Below are positions 9,803 through 18,441 of a DNA stretch of 64,000 nucleotides, one piece after another (positions within the stretch are counted from its first letter, which is position 1; each line of letters opens with the position of its first letter). Source of the stretch: Sulfuricurvum sp. (GTDB lineage Bacteria > Campylobacterota > Campylobacteria > Campylobacterales > Sulfurimonadaceae); NCBI RefSeq assembly GCF_028713855.1, contig NZ_JAQTNN010000009.1:1-64000 (forward strand). The letters run 5' to 3'. Below the pieces are notes generated by a model. The model did no database searches and was not told the DNA's origin. It was given only the letters and a program-made list of their open reading frames with translations. The translations under genes and the position numbers were made by a program.

Positions 9803-9823
9803 AATACACCGTACTGGTGTATT
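9803..9823. terminator. Bidirectional hairpin terminator
   Basis: AATACACC-GTACT-GGTGTATT is a perfect 8-bp stem. It is followed by TTT on the plus side and GCTTTTT on the minus side. It separates two convergent genes. Confidence 0.7.
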
Positions 9824-10012
9824 TTAGGAGAGTGGAGTAGTTTGGACGACGAAATAAAGTTCATCTTTTAGAGTATTGAGACTTTTAATGACATTGCTTC
9901 GTCGAGTCTCATCAAGGTCGAAATGTTGTTCGATTGAATCATAAATACGATCGATACTCGCATAGATTTCGACCATTAATTCTGCTTTTAATTTATCTTG
10001 TACACCGGCCAT
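9824..10012 (-). CDS. Small protein of unknown function downstream of nifK
   Basis: This 62-residue soluble, mostly helical acidic protein (KLKAELMVEIYASIDRIYDS, then a stretch rich in Asp and Glu) has no Cys and no membrane segment. AGGATGATTT precedes the ATG at 10012. It lies after the nif structural operon and behind two terminator hairpins, so it either depends on readthrough or has its own promoter, which I could not find. Function not recognised. Confidence 0.6.
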   Translation of the reverse strand: MAGVQDKLKAELMVEIYASIDRIYDSIEQHFDLDETRRSNVIKSLNTLKDELYFVVQTTPLS

Positions 10013-10066
10013 AAATCATCCTATTTGTTTGACTAAGTCTTTCGAAAAAAACTCAACCAAAAAAAT

Positions 10067-10078
10067 CCCCATAAGGGG
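10067..10078 (-). terminator. Rho-independent terminator of the nif structural operon
   Basis: Read on the minus strand, CCCC-TTAT-GGGG is flanked by TTTT and followed by ATTTTTTT, a classical intrinsic terminator about 50 bases after the nifK stop. Confidence 0.8.
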
Positions 10079-10102
10079 AAAATGACGAGAAACAATGAAG
10101 TT

Positions 10103-10121
10103 TTGTCCCGCAAGGGGACAA
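10103..10121 (-). terminator. Hairpin directly after nifK
   Basis: TTGTCCC and GGGACAA form a perfect 7-bp stem with a 5-base loop, 4 bases after the nifK stop codon. It may terminate or protect the 3' end of the transcript. A stronger terminator follows. Confidence 0.6.
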
Positions 10122-10125
10122 AGAT

Positions 10126-11670
10126 TTAGCGAATGAGGTCGAAGAAGTAGTCCGTTGTAGCGATACCTTTGGTATCTTCATCCAATTGGTCAAGAACTTT
10201 GTTCGTGATCCAAGTAAGAAGGTTCAACGCTCCATCGTATCCGCTGATAGAGTAACGGTGTAGGTGATGACGGTCGAAGATTGGGAATCCGATGTAGATC
10301 AACGGAGTACCAGTATCACGCATCAACTCTTTACCATAGCTGTTACCGATCATGAAATCGACAGGCTCAGTGAACAAGAGTGAACGCATTGCCCACAAGT
10401 CTTTTCCTGCCCAAACATTTAGGCTATCTTTCGCCGGAGATGTATCAAGCAATGCTCTCATTTCATCTTCCCAACCGTTCGGTGCATTGTGGCATAGAAC
10501 GTGAGTCGGCTCTGCACCCATCTCTAACAAGAATGAAACAACACCTAGAAGGAAGTCAGGATCACCCCAGATAGCGAATTTTTTACCGTGCATGTACGGA
10601 TAGCTGTCTTGCATAGCATCAACTAAACGGCCGCGCTCGATTTTTAGTTTTGCAGGAACTTCTTTACCTGTCAATTCTGCAAGTTTCATAACAAACTCAT
10701 CAGTCCCTTTAAGACCGATTGGGTTGCTTGTTCCACCAGCATGTTTCCAACGTTTTTCTACCATTTTCATAGTTTTAGACGTTGCATATTTTTGAAGACT
10801 GATAGTAGCAGAAGAGTTGATACAATCTTTTGCGTCTTCGATTTTTGTTCCGCCTTGGAACATTTCGTATTGACCAGCAGGCATATCCCATTGATCAGAG
10901 TGGTCACCCAACATGATATAGTCAGTGTCGAATGCTTCTACGATGCTTTTTACTGAACGAAGGCTTCCGATATACGTTTCAAAACCAGGGATGATATTGA
11001 TACGTTGTTTTGTTTCGCCTTTGTTACCTTCAGTAAGTTGAGACATGATACCGTGCATCATGTTGTCATATCCAGTGATATGGCTTCCTACGAATGAAGG
11101 AGTGTGTGCAAACGGAATCGGATATTCAGCAGGTAAAAACTCACCTTTATCTTCTTCTTTTGCAGCGATGATGAATGCCATCAAGTCGTCACCGATAACT
11201 TCTGCCATACAAGTAGTAGAAACAGCGATCATTTTAGGTTTGTAAACTGCAGCACAGTTTTTAAGACCCTCTTTCATATTTACCAATCCACCGAATACCG
11301 CAGCATCTTCAGTCATAGAGTCAGATACACATGGTGTAGGCTCTTTGAAGTGACGAGTAAAGTATGAACGGAAATACGCAACACATCCATGTGAACCATG
11401 AACGTAAGGCATAGTACCTTCAAACCCGAGTGCAACCATAACCGCACCAAGAGGTTGGCATGCTTTCGCAGGGTTAACAGTAATTGCTTCACGAGCAAGG
11501 TTTTTCTCACGGTAATCCCATGATTTAGTCCACTCAGCAATCTCTTCAACTTTCGCAGGGTTGATTGCGAGCATGGACGACTCAAATTGTTTTTTGTTTT
11601 TGAGTACATCTTGGTACTCAGGTCGTTTAAACAGGTCTTTCCCGTTTACGATTTTTTCTACTTCTTGCAT
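10126..11670 (-). CDS. nifK: Nitrogenase molybdenum-iron protein beta chain
   Basis: This 514-residue protein matches NifK throughout. It forms the alpha2beta2 MoFe protein with NifD and contributes P-cluster ligands. The P-cluster region is recognisable (ACQPLGAVMVALGFEGTMPY and VHGSHGCVAYFRSYF). Motifs such as STTCMAEVIGDD and the C-terminal YDGALNLLTWI are also typical. I chose the ATG at 11670 (MQEVEKIVNGKDLFKRPEYQ) because AAGGAA precedes it at good spacing and known NifK proteins begin similarly. The longer open frame to 11742 runs through the hairpin-rich spacer and is unlikely to be translated. It is the last gene of the nifH-orf-nifD-nifK operon. Confidence 0.97.
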   Translation of the reverse strand: MQEVEKIVNGKDLFKRPEYQDVLKNKKQFESSMLAINPAKVEEIAEWTKSWDYREKNLAREAITVNPAKACQPLGAVMVALGFEGTMPYVHGSHGCVAYFRSYFTRHFKEPTPCVSDSMTEDAAVFGGLVNMKEGLKNCAAVYKPKMIAVSTTCMAEVIGDDLMAFIIAAKEEDKGEFLPAEYPIPFAHTPSFVGSHITGYDNMMHGIMSQLTEGNKGETKQRINIIPGFETYIGSLRSVKSIVEAFDTDYIMLGDHSDQWDMPAGQYEMFQGGTKIEDAKDCINSSATISLQKYATSKTMKMVEKRWKHAGGTSNPIGLKGTDEFVMKLAELTGKEVPAKLKIERGRLVDAMQDSYPYMHGKKFAIWGDPDFLLGVVSFLLEMGAEPTHVLCHNAPNGWEDEMRALLDTSPAKDSLNVWAGKDLWAMRSLLFTEPVDFMIGNSYGKELMRDTGTPLIYIGFPIFDRHHLHRYSISGYDGALNLLTWITNKVLDQLDEDTKGIATTDYFFDLIR

Positions 11671-11825
11671 TGTGTTTTCCTTGGTATAGACAATTTTCTG
11701 CCTCATACGAGGCAAGGAATTTTCAAAGCGCCAAAAGCGCAAGGGCCTGCTGCGAGAGCCAACTCAGTGTGTATAATTAAAGCAGCTGAGCCGGACTAAG
11801 CTCGCTCAGTGCAGGGAAGAAGGCT
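11671..11825 (-). other. nifD-nifK spacer with several hairpins
   Basis: This 155-base spacer carries several inverted repeats. AAGAAGGCT-TC-AGCCTTCTT (11817-11836) is a 9-bp stem overlapping the nifD stop codon. An imperfect CTGAGC/GCTCGCTCAG stem lies at 11776-11799, GCGC-CAAAA-GCGC at 11728-11740, and TGCCTC-ATAC-GAGGCA at 11699-11714. No T-run follows, so these look like RNA-processing or stability elements rather than terminators. Confidence 0.6.
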
Positions 11826-13292
11826 TCAGCCTTCTTGTTCCCATGGTGCTTTTGAATGTGCCCATACAGGAGAATTGATCGCAAGATCCATATCCTGGGC
11901 GAAAATAGCGAATCCATCGTACCCGTGGTAAGGTCCGCTGTAATCCCATGAGTGCATTTGACGGTATGGAAGACCCATTTTTTGGAATACATACTTCTCT
12001 TTGATCCCAGAAGCTACTAGGTCAGGTTGAAGTTTTTTAACGAACGCTTCAAGCTCATACTCGTTGACATCATCATAGATTACAGTCGAACGGAAAATCT
12101 CTTCTTTTGTACGTTTGTAGTCGTCATCATGAGCGAACTCATAACCGGTTCCGATTACTTCCATACCCAAATCTTCGTAAGCACCGATAACGTGACGAGG
12201 GCGGAGACCACCGACGAACAACATTACAGTTTTACCATTAAGACGTGGTTTATATTTCGCGATAACCGCATCGATCATCGGTTGATATTTAGCGATAACT
12301 TCTTCACATTTTGCTTGGATGCTCTCATCAAAGAACGCCGCGATTTTGCGGAGAGATTTGATAGTTTGTGACGGTCCGAAGAAGTTATATTCAATCCAAG
12401 GTATCCCGTACTCTTTTTCCATGTGTCGGCTGATGTAGTTCATTGAACGGTAGCAGTGAAGCAAGTTCAATTTAACTTTTGGAGTCAATGCCATCTCTTT
12501 AAGAGTCGCATCTCCAGACCATTGTGCAACAACACGAAGACCCATTTCTTCCAAAAGAATACGGCTTGACCAAGCGTCACCACCGATGTTATAGTCACCG
12601 ATGATTGCTACGTCATACTCAGTCGTTTCTACATCGCTTGTATTAACATTTACTTTTGCATCAAAAACATAGTCACGAACCGTGTCATTTGCGATGTGGT
12701 GACCCAATGATTGAGAAACCCCACGGAAACCTTCACAGTTAACAGGAACGATTGTTTTATCAAGCTCTTTTGCTTTTACTTTCGCAACAGCACCGATATC
12801 ATCCCCGATCAAACCGATCGGACATTCTGATTGTACAGTGATACCGTTATTCAAAGGGAAAAGGTTATTGATTTCATCAATAGCGATACCCAATTTTTTG
12901 TCTCCGCCGAAAACGATGTTGTTTTCTTGGAAATCCGTACTAAAGTTCATAGTAACGAATGTATCAACACCGGTTACACCGATATAATAGTTACGACGAC
13001 CAGCACGGCTGTATTGACCGCATCCGATAGGACCGTGAGAGATATGAATCATATCTTTAACTGGACCCCATACAACCCCTTTAGAACCTGCATAAGCACA
13101 ACCACGTTGACTCATAACACCAGGGACGGTTTTTTTGTTAGAACGGACATCACCGCACGTTTTTTGATTTTCGTCATTTGGAGAACCAACGCCTAAGTGT
13201 TTTTCACGGTTTTTTGCCGCTTTCTCAGGATACGCTTTTAAGATCTCTTCAATGGCCGCTTTTTGTTTAGCTTCTAGTGTTTCTGGACCCAT
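11826..13292 (-). CDS. nifD: Nitrogenase molybdenum-iron protein alpha chain
   Basis: This 488-residue NifD carries the FeMo cofactor and shares the P-cluster with NifK. P-cluster cysteines are visible at C65 ([10 protein letters not shown]), C91 (GPIGCGQYS) and C157 ([11 protein letters not shown]). FeMoco ligands are C280 ([11 protein letters not shown]) and H447 ([12 protein letters not shown]). The substrate-channel region [15 protein letters not shown] is conserved. The length and these residues fit a Mo-type enzyme rather than the V or Fe-only types. It starts 14 bases after the preceding 119-codon gene with which it shares an operon, and its stop codon lies inside a stable hairpin. Confidence 0.98.
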   Translation of the reverse strand: MGPETLEAKQKAAIEEILKAYPEKAAKNREKHLGVGSPNDENQKTCGDVRSNKKTVPGVMSQRGCAYAGSKGVVWGPVKDMIHISHGPIGCGQYSRAGRRNYYIGVTGVDTFVTMNFSTDFQENNIVFGGDKKLGIAIDEINNLFPLNNGITVQSECPIGLIGDDIGAVAKVKAKELDKTIVPVNCEGFRGVSQSLGHHIANDTVRDYVFDAKVNVNTSDVETTEYDVAIIGDYNIGGDAWSSRILLEEMGLRVVAQWSGDATLKEMALTPKVKLNLLHCYRSMNYISRHMEKEYGIPWIEYNFFGPSQTIKSLRKIAAFFDESIQAKCEEVIAKYQPMIDAVIAKYKPRLNGKTVMLFVGGLRPRHVIGAYEDLGMEVIGTGYEFAHDDDYKRTKEEIFRSTVIYDDVNEYELEAFVKKLQPDLVASGIKEKYVFQKMGLPYRQMHSWDYSGPYHGYDGFAIFAQDMDLAINSPVWAHSKAPWEQEG

Positions 13293-13306
13293 AATACACC
13301 CCTTCC

Positions 13307-13666
13307 TTACGCGACTTCGATACGGAATTGTTCCATCGAATCTAAGTTATGACACAATTTCATTGTTTCATCATCCGCTGCATCAACTCTTTTAGAGATT
13401 GCAGACATTTGGTAACGGTTCATGTAGATCATGTATTTTTGTGCTTTATCAGGGTTCTCTTCTTTGAAGTAATGAACCATTGCACGGAACAAGAAAGTAT
13501 CTTTGTTTGTGTAGCTGATCCACTCTTTATCTTTATCTTTAGTACCCATCAAAAGTTTGATCTCTTTAACGTCACTGATATCAACATCGGCAATTTTTTC
13601 TGCAACTAATTCGTCTGGAATTTGATTCCCCATTGAAGCTGGGAAGTGAAAACCTAATACAAACAT
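13307..13666 (-). CDS. Unrecognised 119-aa protein encoded between nifH and nifD
   Basis: This 119-residue soluble protein has an ordinary ATG at 13666 preceded by AAGGAG. It starts hydrophobic ([12 protein letters not shown]), is rich in Lys, Asp and Met, and has a single Cys near residue 104. I do not recognise the family. It is not GlnB-like, unlike the genes found between nifH and nifD in archaea, and it lacks the features of the delta subunits AnfG/VnfG that sit between D and K. Its position inside the nif structural operon, 14 bases before nifD, implies a role in nitrogenase assembly, protection or regulation. Confidence 0.85.
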   Translation of the reverse strand: MFVLGFHFPASMGNQIPDELVAEKIADVDISDVKEIKLLMGTKDKDKEWISYTNKDTFLFRAMVHYFKEENPDKAQKYMIYMNRYQMSAISKRVDAADDETMKLCHNLDSMEQFRIEVA

Positions 13667-13717
13667 CTAATCTCCTTTTTCTGTTGTTTTCTTTTCATTA
13701 TTAACAAGATGTTAAAC

Positions 13718-13766
13718 GTCATAGAACTTCTATGACAGCCATTGAAGATTCCTCAAAAGAGGAATC
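13718..13766 (-). other. Two perfect hairpins after nifH
   Basis: GATTCCTC-AAAA-GAGGAATC (13747-13766) and GTCATAGAA-C-TTCTATGAC (13718-13736) lie 11-60 bases past the nifH stop. No T-run follows. They would suit 3'-end protection of a short nifH transcript, giving more NifH than NifDK. Confidence 0.65.
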
Positions 13767-13776
13767 GTTCGGTACC

Positions 13777-14703
<927 letters not shown>

Positions 14704-14729
14704 TTATTTTTGAACTTCACTTAGGTTGA

Positions 14730-14747
14730 TGCATGCGTCGTTCTATG
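14730..14747 (-). promoter_or_regulatory. Sigma-54-like nif promoter element upstream of nifH
   Basis: On the minus strand it reads ATAGAAC-GACGC-ATGCAT, with a G-to-C distance of 12 bp as in -24/-12 promoters. The expected leader is about 25 bases. It is one of six matching sites in the window. Confidence 0.6.
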
Positions 14748-14753
14748 GTTTTT

Positions 14754-14812
14754 TACGACATTTTCTAAAACGTTACGACAAAACAGCACTTTGTGTACAA
14801 ATTTGTAGGAAT
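14754..14812 (-). promoter_or_regulatory. Candidate activator sites upstream of nifH
   Basis: TGTCGTAA occurs twice on the minus strand, 20 bp apart (14754-14761 and 14774-14781), just upstream of the promoter-like element. A perfect 12-bp palindrome TACAAATTTGTA lies at 14797-14808, part of a CCTACAAA motif also present before nifB and the SIR2 gene. The classical NifA site TGT-N10-ACA was not seen. Confidence 0.4.
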
Positions 14813-14926
14813 AGGTTTTGCAGGGGTATGACAAACACCTTTTTGGCTCTTTTGATTAAAAAATAAGCGATCATTCTGAGTAAAAATTATTTCAAGCCGT
14901 TACACTTCTACTAAAAAGGGGCGGCT

Positions 14927-15490
14927 ATGTCCAATAAAGAAAAATCCATCCACAATCTCCATCAAGCCCGTACAGCTCATATTCGCTGGGTCAACACGAT
15001 AAAACTGCTCGTGTCCGGTATAGATGTTCCCTCTGATTCGATTCAACTCAGTTCTACCGATTCACTCTTTGGAAAATGGTTTTATGATGAAGCGATGCTC
15101 TTTAGTCTAGGGACTTCTCGAATGGTTATCGAAGAGATAGAAGAATTACTACTTACATTGCATGATAAATACATGAAGATATATCCTATCTATTTTGGAC
15201 AAAAGAAGAAAAATATTTTAGGTGGTCTATTAGGAAGCAAGAGTAAAGCAAGCGAACATGAAATCGAGCTCTCAGTTCGCTATTATGAAGAGATCATCAC
15301 TTTATCGGATAAACTCAAACACAAGCTTCGTATTTTAGAGAGTCAACTCCTCAGTTTAGGAGAAGATAAATTTGATGTCATTGCCGGGTTTACAAACGTA
15401 GAAATTTCAGCGCCCTTAGAACTCAAAATTCCTGAATCGGTCAATAATGAAGAAGAAGTGTATTATTATGGAACGCGAGGGAGAGGCTAA
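14927..15490 (+). CDS. CZB-like (chemoreceptor zinc-binding type) protein
   Basis: This 187-residue protein has no membrane segment. Its first 85 residues resemble a CZB domain: HIRWVN corresponds to the HxxW motif, LFGKWFYDEA to the C-x-L/F-G-x-W motif, and LHDKYMKIY to the later His. The zinc-ligand Cys of the second motif is Ser (TDSLFGKW), so zinc binding is doubtful. The C-terminal half is helical, with a probable coiled coil (KLKHKLRILESQLLSLGED). CZB domains are known in chemoreceptors and in a zinc-responsive diguanylate cyclase. Here it stands alone, divergent from nifH and upstream of a GGDEF gene, so a link to cyclic-di-GMP signalling is possible. Confidence 0.6.
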   Translation: MSNKEKSIHNLHQARTAHIRWVNTIKLLVSGIDVPSDSIQLSSTDSLFGKWFYDEAMLFSLGTSRMVIEEIEELLLTLHDKYMKIYPIYFGQKKKNILGGLLGSKSKASEHEIELSVRYYEEIITLSDKLKHKLRILESQLLSLGEDKFDVIAGFTNVEISAPLELKIPESVNNEEEVYYYGTRGRG

Positions 15491-15609
15491 TTATTCTCTC
15501 TTTAGCACTCCCCGTCCACTTTCATACCATATAAGCCATAACCCTCAAAGTTCTCCTCTGCTATAATTGCATAAGAATACCTAATCATACTTTCACTAAA
15601 TGAGAATTC

Positions 15610-17175
15610 ATGCTCCATTTCATTGACTATATCTACTTTATCTACGGCCTTGCATTTTTCATGTTTGGCTTTAGTATCCTCCACTACCCGATGGAAAATT
15701 CTATTTTCAAATTTACCCGTGAGTTAAAATATTTGGGTGCATTTGGAATTATCCACGGTATATCCGAATGGCTCGTCATGTTCAAATCATTGGGCGCTGA
15801 AGAGACTAAAGAGGTCTTTGAGCTAGCCAGTTTGATAATGATGAGCCTCTCGTATGCTATCCTTTTCTATTTTTCTTTACGAGTTGTTTCGAATAAAACA
15901 TTTTCGATGATTACTCTTCTCTTTATTATTTTAGGTTCGGCTGTATTTTTGATAGGTTTTCATCATATTTCTTCTGTAAATGTCAATATTCTGATTCGCT
16001 ACTTCCTCGGTGCTCCGGGAATTTTCATGACCGCATACATATTTTTTCACCCCTTTTACCTTGTCCAAGGATCGGTATATGATTCTATGAAACGATGCGC
16101 TTATCTCCTTGCAAGCACTTTTTTTCTCTATGGAATCTTTGCAGGACTCATTGTCCCCACTGGATCGTTTTTCCCCTCATCCGTAGTGAACAAAGACTCT
16201 TTTGAAGCACTCACCACTTTACCGATCGAGCTGTTCCGCGCTTTGTGCGCAATTGTGGCAAGCTATGCGATCACACAGATACTGCGTGTCTTTAAACACC
16301 AAACCGACTTTCATCTTCTCAGACTCTCAAAAGCACTCGAAGAGAGCGGAGATACCGTAGTCATTACCGATCTGGAGGGAAAAATAGAATATGTCAACCG
16401 TACTTTTGAGCAGCAATCGGGATATTTAGCGCATGAAGTCATCGGCAATACACCCAATATCCTCCGATCCGGAGAACACCAAACCTCCTTTTATCAGCAT
16501 CTATGGGATACGATCCTTTCAGGGGAAACTTATCGCGGAGTCCTGACAAATAAACGAAAAGATGCAACCCTTTATCATGAATTCAAAACCATCGTCCCGT
16601 TAAAAAACAAGCGTCAGGAACTCACCAATTTTATCTCAACCGGTAAAGACATCACATCACGAGTCATCTTTGAACATGAGCTTGAAAAAGCTGCATCTAC
16701 CGATCCGCTGACCAATGCGGCAAACCGATTGCAGTGTAATCGATGGCTCACATTAGCAACTGAACATGCCCAAGACTCCACTATTTCAGTTTCCTTGATC
16801 CTTTTTGATATCGATGATTTTAAAAAAGTAAATGATACCTTCGGACACAATGCGGGGGATGATGTCCTGATCCAAATTGCCGAAGTCGTCCGTACCATAG
16901 TAAGGAGCAATGAGATGTTCGCGCGCTGGGGCGGTGAAGAGTTTGTCATTCTGCAAATAGATACACCTTTTGAGGGAACTATAGCCCTTGCCGAACGGCT
17001 CAAAAAAGAGATCGAGCACTCTACGTTTAAAGAGGTCGGTCATATAACCGTTAGCATCGGTGTAGCTCAATACAATGGTGCTGAGAGCATCGAATCGTTT
17101 GTCAAAAAAGCAGATGATGCCATGTATCAGGCAAAAGAGGAAGGAAAAAATAAGGTTGTCGTGAGCAAAAGATAA
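15610..17175 (+). CDS. Seven-transmembrane PAS-GGDEF diguanylate cyclase
   Basis: This 521-residue protein begins with about seven hydrophobic segments (roughly 8-27, 38-58, 72-93, 98-118, 127-149, 161-181 and 203-226), a membrane sensor module. A PAS domain (about 235-350) and a GGDEF domain (about 355-520) with active-site GGEEF follow. The I-site position reads RSNE, not RxxD, so product inhibition is probably weak. It should synthesise cyclic-di-GMP at the membrane in response to a signal sensed within the bilayer. It converges with the nifB-led unit, ending 8 bases from its last gene. The ATG at 15610 lacks a strong ribosome-binding site. Confidence 0.88.
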   Translation: MLHFIDYIYFIYGLAFFMFGFSILHYPMENSIFKFTRELKYLGAFGIIHGISEWLVMFKSLGAEETKEVFELASLIMMSLSYAILFYFSLRVVSNKTFSMITLLFIILGSAVFLIGFHHISSVNVNILIRYFLGAPGIFMTAYIFFHPFYLVQGSVYDSMKRCAYLLASTFFLYGIFAGLIVPTGSFFPSSVVNKDSFEALTTLPIELFRALCAIVASYAITQILRVFKHQTDFHLLRLSKALEESGDTVVITDLEGKIEYVNRTFEQQSGYLAHEVIGNTPNILRSGEHQTSFYQHLWDTILSGETYRGVLTNKRKDATLYHEFKTIVPLKNKRQELTNFISTGKDITSRVIFEHELEKAASTDPLTNAANRLQCNRWLTLATEHAQDSTISVSLILFDIDDFKKVNDTFGHNAGDDVLIQIAEVVRTIVRSNEMFARWGGEEFVILQIDTPFEGTIALAERLKKEIEHSTFKEVGHITVSIGVAQYNGAESIESFVKKADDAMYQAKEEGKNKVVVSKR

Positions 17176-17183
17176 TCAATCCT

Positions 17184-17636
17184 TCACGCTATCCGATACA
17201 TCAATCCCATGTTACTGGTTTCAAAACCATATTTTTGATAAAAAGCAATCGCTTTGGTATTCCGTAAATCGACACCGAGTGCCAATCGTCCCCATTCTCT
17301 ACGCTCCGCTTCATCGATTGCCGTTTCTAACAGTTTAGTTCCGATGCCGTACCCTCGATGAAATTCACTTACAACGACATCTTCGATGATGCCGACATAT
17401 TCACCTATTGCTGTGGAAATCATCCTCTGAAGTGAAAGCATCCCAACCACACCGTTTTGCATTTCAGCTACTAGAATAACACTTTGAGGAGATTGGAGGA
17501 GTAATTCCAAACCATGGGATTGTTTCTCCCCATCAATCGTAAAATCATCTTCAATGGCAAAAAGTTCGCTTAACAGCTTTGCCATAGCAGGAACATCATC
17601 ACTATAGGCCAAACGAATTATCAGATTATCGTCCAT
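17184..17636 (-). CDS. GNAT-family N-acetyltransferase
   Basis: This 150-residue single-domain GNAT protein has the acetyl-CoA-binding motif (VVSEFHRGYGIGTKL, containing the R/Q-x-x-G-x-G signature) and a typical C-terminal AIAFYQKYGFE strand-helix. The substrate is unknown. It overlaps the upstream Cys-rich gene by 11 bases and is the last gene of a run of co-oriented genes downstream of nifB, the second GNAT protein encoded there. Confidence 0.85.
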   Translation of the reverse strand: MDDNLIIRLAYSDDVPAMAKLLSELFAIEDDFTIDGEKQSHGLELLLQSPQSVILVAEMQNGVVGMLSLQRMISTAIGEYVGIIEDVVVSEFHRGYGIGTKLLETAIDEAERREWGRLALGVDLRNTKAIAFYQKYGFETSNMGLMYRIA

Positions 17637-17904
17637 TTTTCATCCGTTCCAATAGTTCTCCCAATTTATCGTGGCGCAATTGAATCAGCCGTTCAATCTC
17701 ATCATAATCAAATTTACCGAAATACGTCATATCAAAAAGTCTGAGAAGGGCTGCACGGCAGCAGCTCTTGTCACACTCTGTGACGAGTTTTTTCGCTTTT
17801 TTATACGGTAAATCGGTCTCTTGAAAAAGCTTGATTGCATCGGCTACACTCTTACAGCCGCATTCACAAATCTCCAAAGCAAGGATTTCTTCTTTCGTAG
17901 CCAT
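17626..17904 (-). CDS. Cys-rich small protein of the nif region
   Basis: This 92-residue protein has six cysteines in two clusters: CECGC at residues 13-17 and CDKSCC at about 44-49. The rest is helical and charged (DYDEIERLIQLRHDKLGELL). The Cys spacing would suit a metal site or an Fe-S cluster, with a loose resemblance to BFD-type [2Fe-2S] domains, but the match is not good enough to name a family. It lies 10 bases after the Rop-like nif gene and overlaps the GNAT gene, so it is expressed with nif genes and may handle iron or sulfur for cofactor assembly. Confidence 0.7.
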   Translation of the reverse strand: MATKEEILALEICECGCKSVADAIKLFQETDLPYKKAKKLVTECDKSCCRAALLRLFDMTYFGKFDYDEIERLIQLRHDKLGELLERMKNGR

Positions 17905-17914
17905 AACCCACCCC

Positions 17915-18112
17915 TTAAAGGGAGTGTTCTACCTTATAGCTGTTAGCTTTTTCGACTGCATCATACAATTTTGCAGCCAATTCGGGCATTTTGACATGAT
18001 TCGTCCAAACCGTATCTTCGACGATATCGTGAATCTCTGATGCTACTTCAACCGCCAAACGTTTGAGCTTCGCCAACTCTTTTTTATGATCTTGTTCAGT
18101 CATTTCCGACAT
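17915..18112 (-). CDS. Rop-like nif-associated protein (DUF683/CCE_0567 family)
   Basis: This 65-residue two-helix protein (ELAKLKRLAVEVASEIHDIV, then MPELAAKLYDAVEKANSYK) matches the small Rop-like family regularly encoded in nif clusters. The match is judged by length, helix-turn-helix hairpin layout and the HD-hydrophobic-ED pattern. A cyanobacterial member was described as a metal-binding protein, so metal handling for nitrogenase is possible; the exact role is unknown. AAAGGATTCATT precedes the ATG. A terminator-like hairpin separates it from the upstream feoA-type gene. Confidence 0.75.
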   Translation of the reverse strand: MSEMTEQDHKKELAKLKRLAVEVASEIHDIVEDTVWTNHVKMPELAAKLYDAVEKANSYKVEHSL

Positions 18113-18148
18113 AATGAATCCTTTTGTTTATTTAATGTTACACACCAA

Positions 18149-18168
18149 AACGAGCAAAGCCCGTTTAA
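18149..18168 (-). terminator. Probable terminator or attenuating hairpin after the FeoA gene
   Basis: On the minus strand, AACGGGC-TTT-GCTCGTT folds as a 7-bp stem with one G-U pair and is followed by TTGG. The short T-run makes it a weak terminator, so partial readthrough into the Rop-like gene is likely. Confidence 0.5.
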
Positions 18169-18173
18169 GTGGC

Positions 18174-18191
18174 AAGGACAAATTTGTCCTT
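18174..18191. repeat. Perfect 18-bp palindrome
   Basis: AAGGACAAATTTGTCCTT is an exact palindrome in the gap between the FeoA gene and the Rop-like gene. It could be a regulator-binding site or an RNA cruciform element. Confidence 0.55.
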
Positions 18192-18206
18192 TGCAATCCC
18201 CTAAAG

Positions 18207-18431
18207 TTAGGCAACACGTATCTCGATATGACGTGCCTGTTCTTTTCCCAGCGCAACAACGCGTTCACCGATCTGAACCTGCACACTGCTTTTAAAAAGC
18301 CCGTACCGCTTCACACACAACGTTGCATTCGGACAAATCCCCATAGCGCAGAGATGACCTTTTAACGTTTCATCCAGTGCTATGGATAAGACTCTGCATT
18401 TTTCATTCACACAGGTTTCAAGAAGATTCAT
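18207..18431 (-). CDS. FeoA-domain protein
   Basis: This 74-residue SH3-like FeoA domain protein has the typical LKGHLCAMGICPNATLCV core (normally L-x-x-L-G-h-x-x-G) and the ending GERVVALGKEQARHIEIRV. FeoA proteins partner FeoB in ferrous iron uptake, and stand-alone FeoA domains also occur in nif clusters. No feoB is present in the window. GAGGAATAAACG precedes the ATG at 18431. It follows the double GNAT gene by 10 bases in the nifB operon. A role in iron supply for cofactor synthesis is an inference. Confidence 0.85.
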   Translation of the reverse strand: MNLLETCVNEKCRVLSIALDETLKGHLCAMGICPNATLCVKRYGLFKSSVQVQIGERVVALGKEQARHIEIRVA

Positions 18432-18441
18432 CGTTTATTCC

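Noticed and set aside
11671..11742. N-terminal extension of NifK to 11742
   Set aside because: The extension runs through the hairpin-rich spacer; the ATG at 11670 has a good ribosome-binding site and matches the usual NifK start.
15502..15684. Minus-strand frame of 60 codons upstream of the seven-transmembrane GGDEF gene
   Set aside because: It overlaps the GGDEF gene start on the opposite strand, has no ribosome-binding site and no recognisable features; the transmembrane GGDEF start is well supported.
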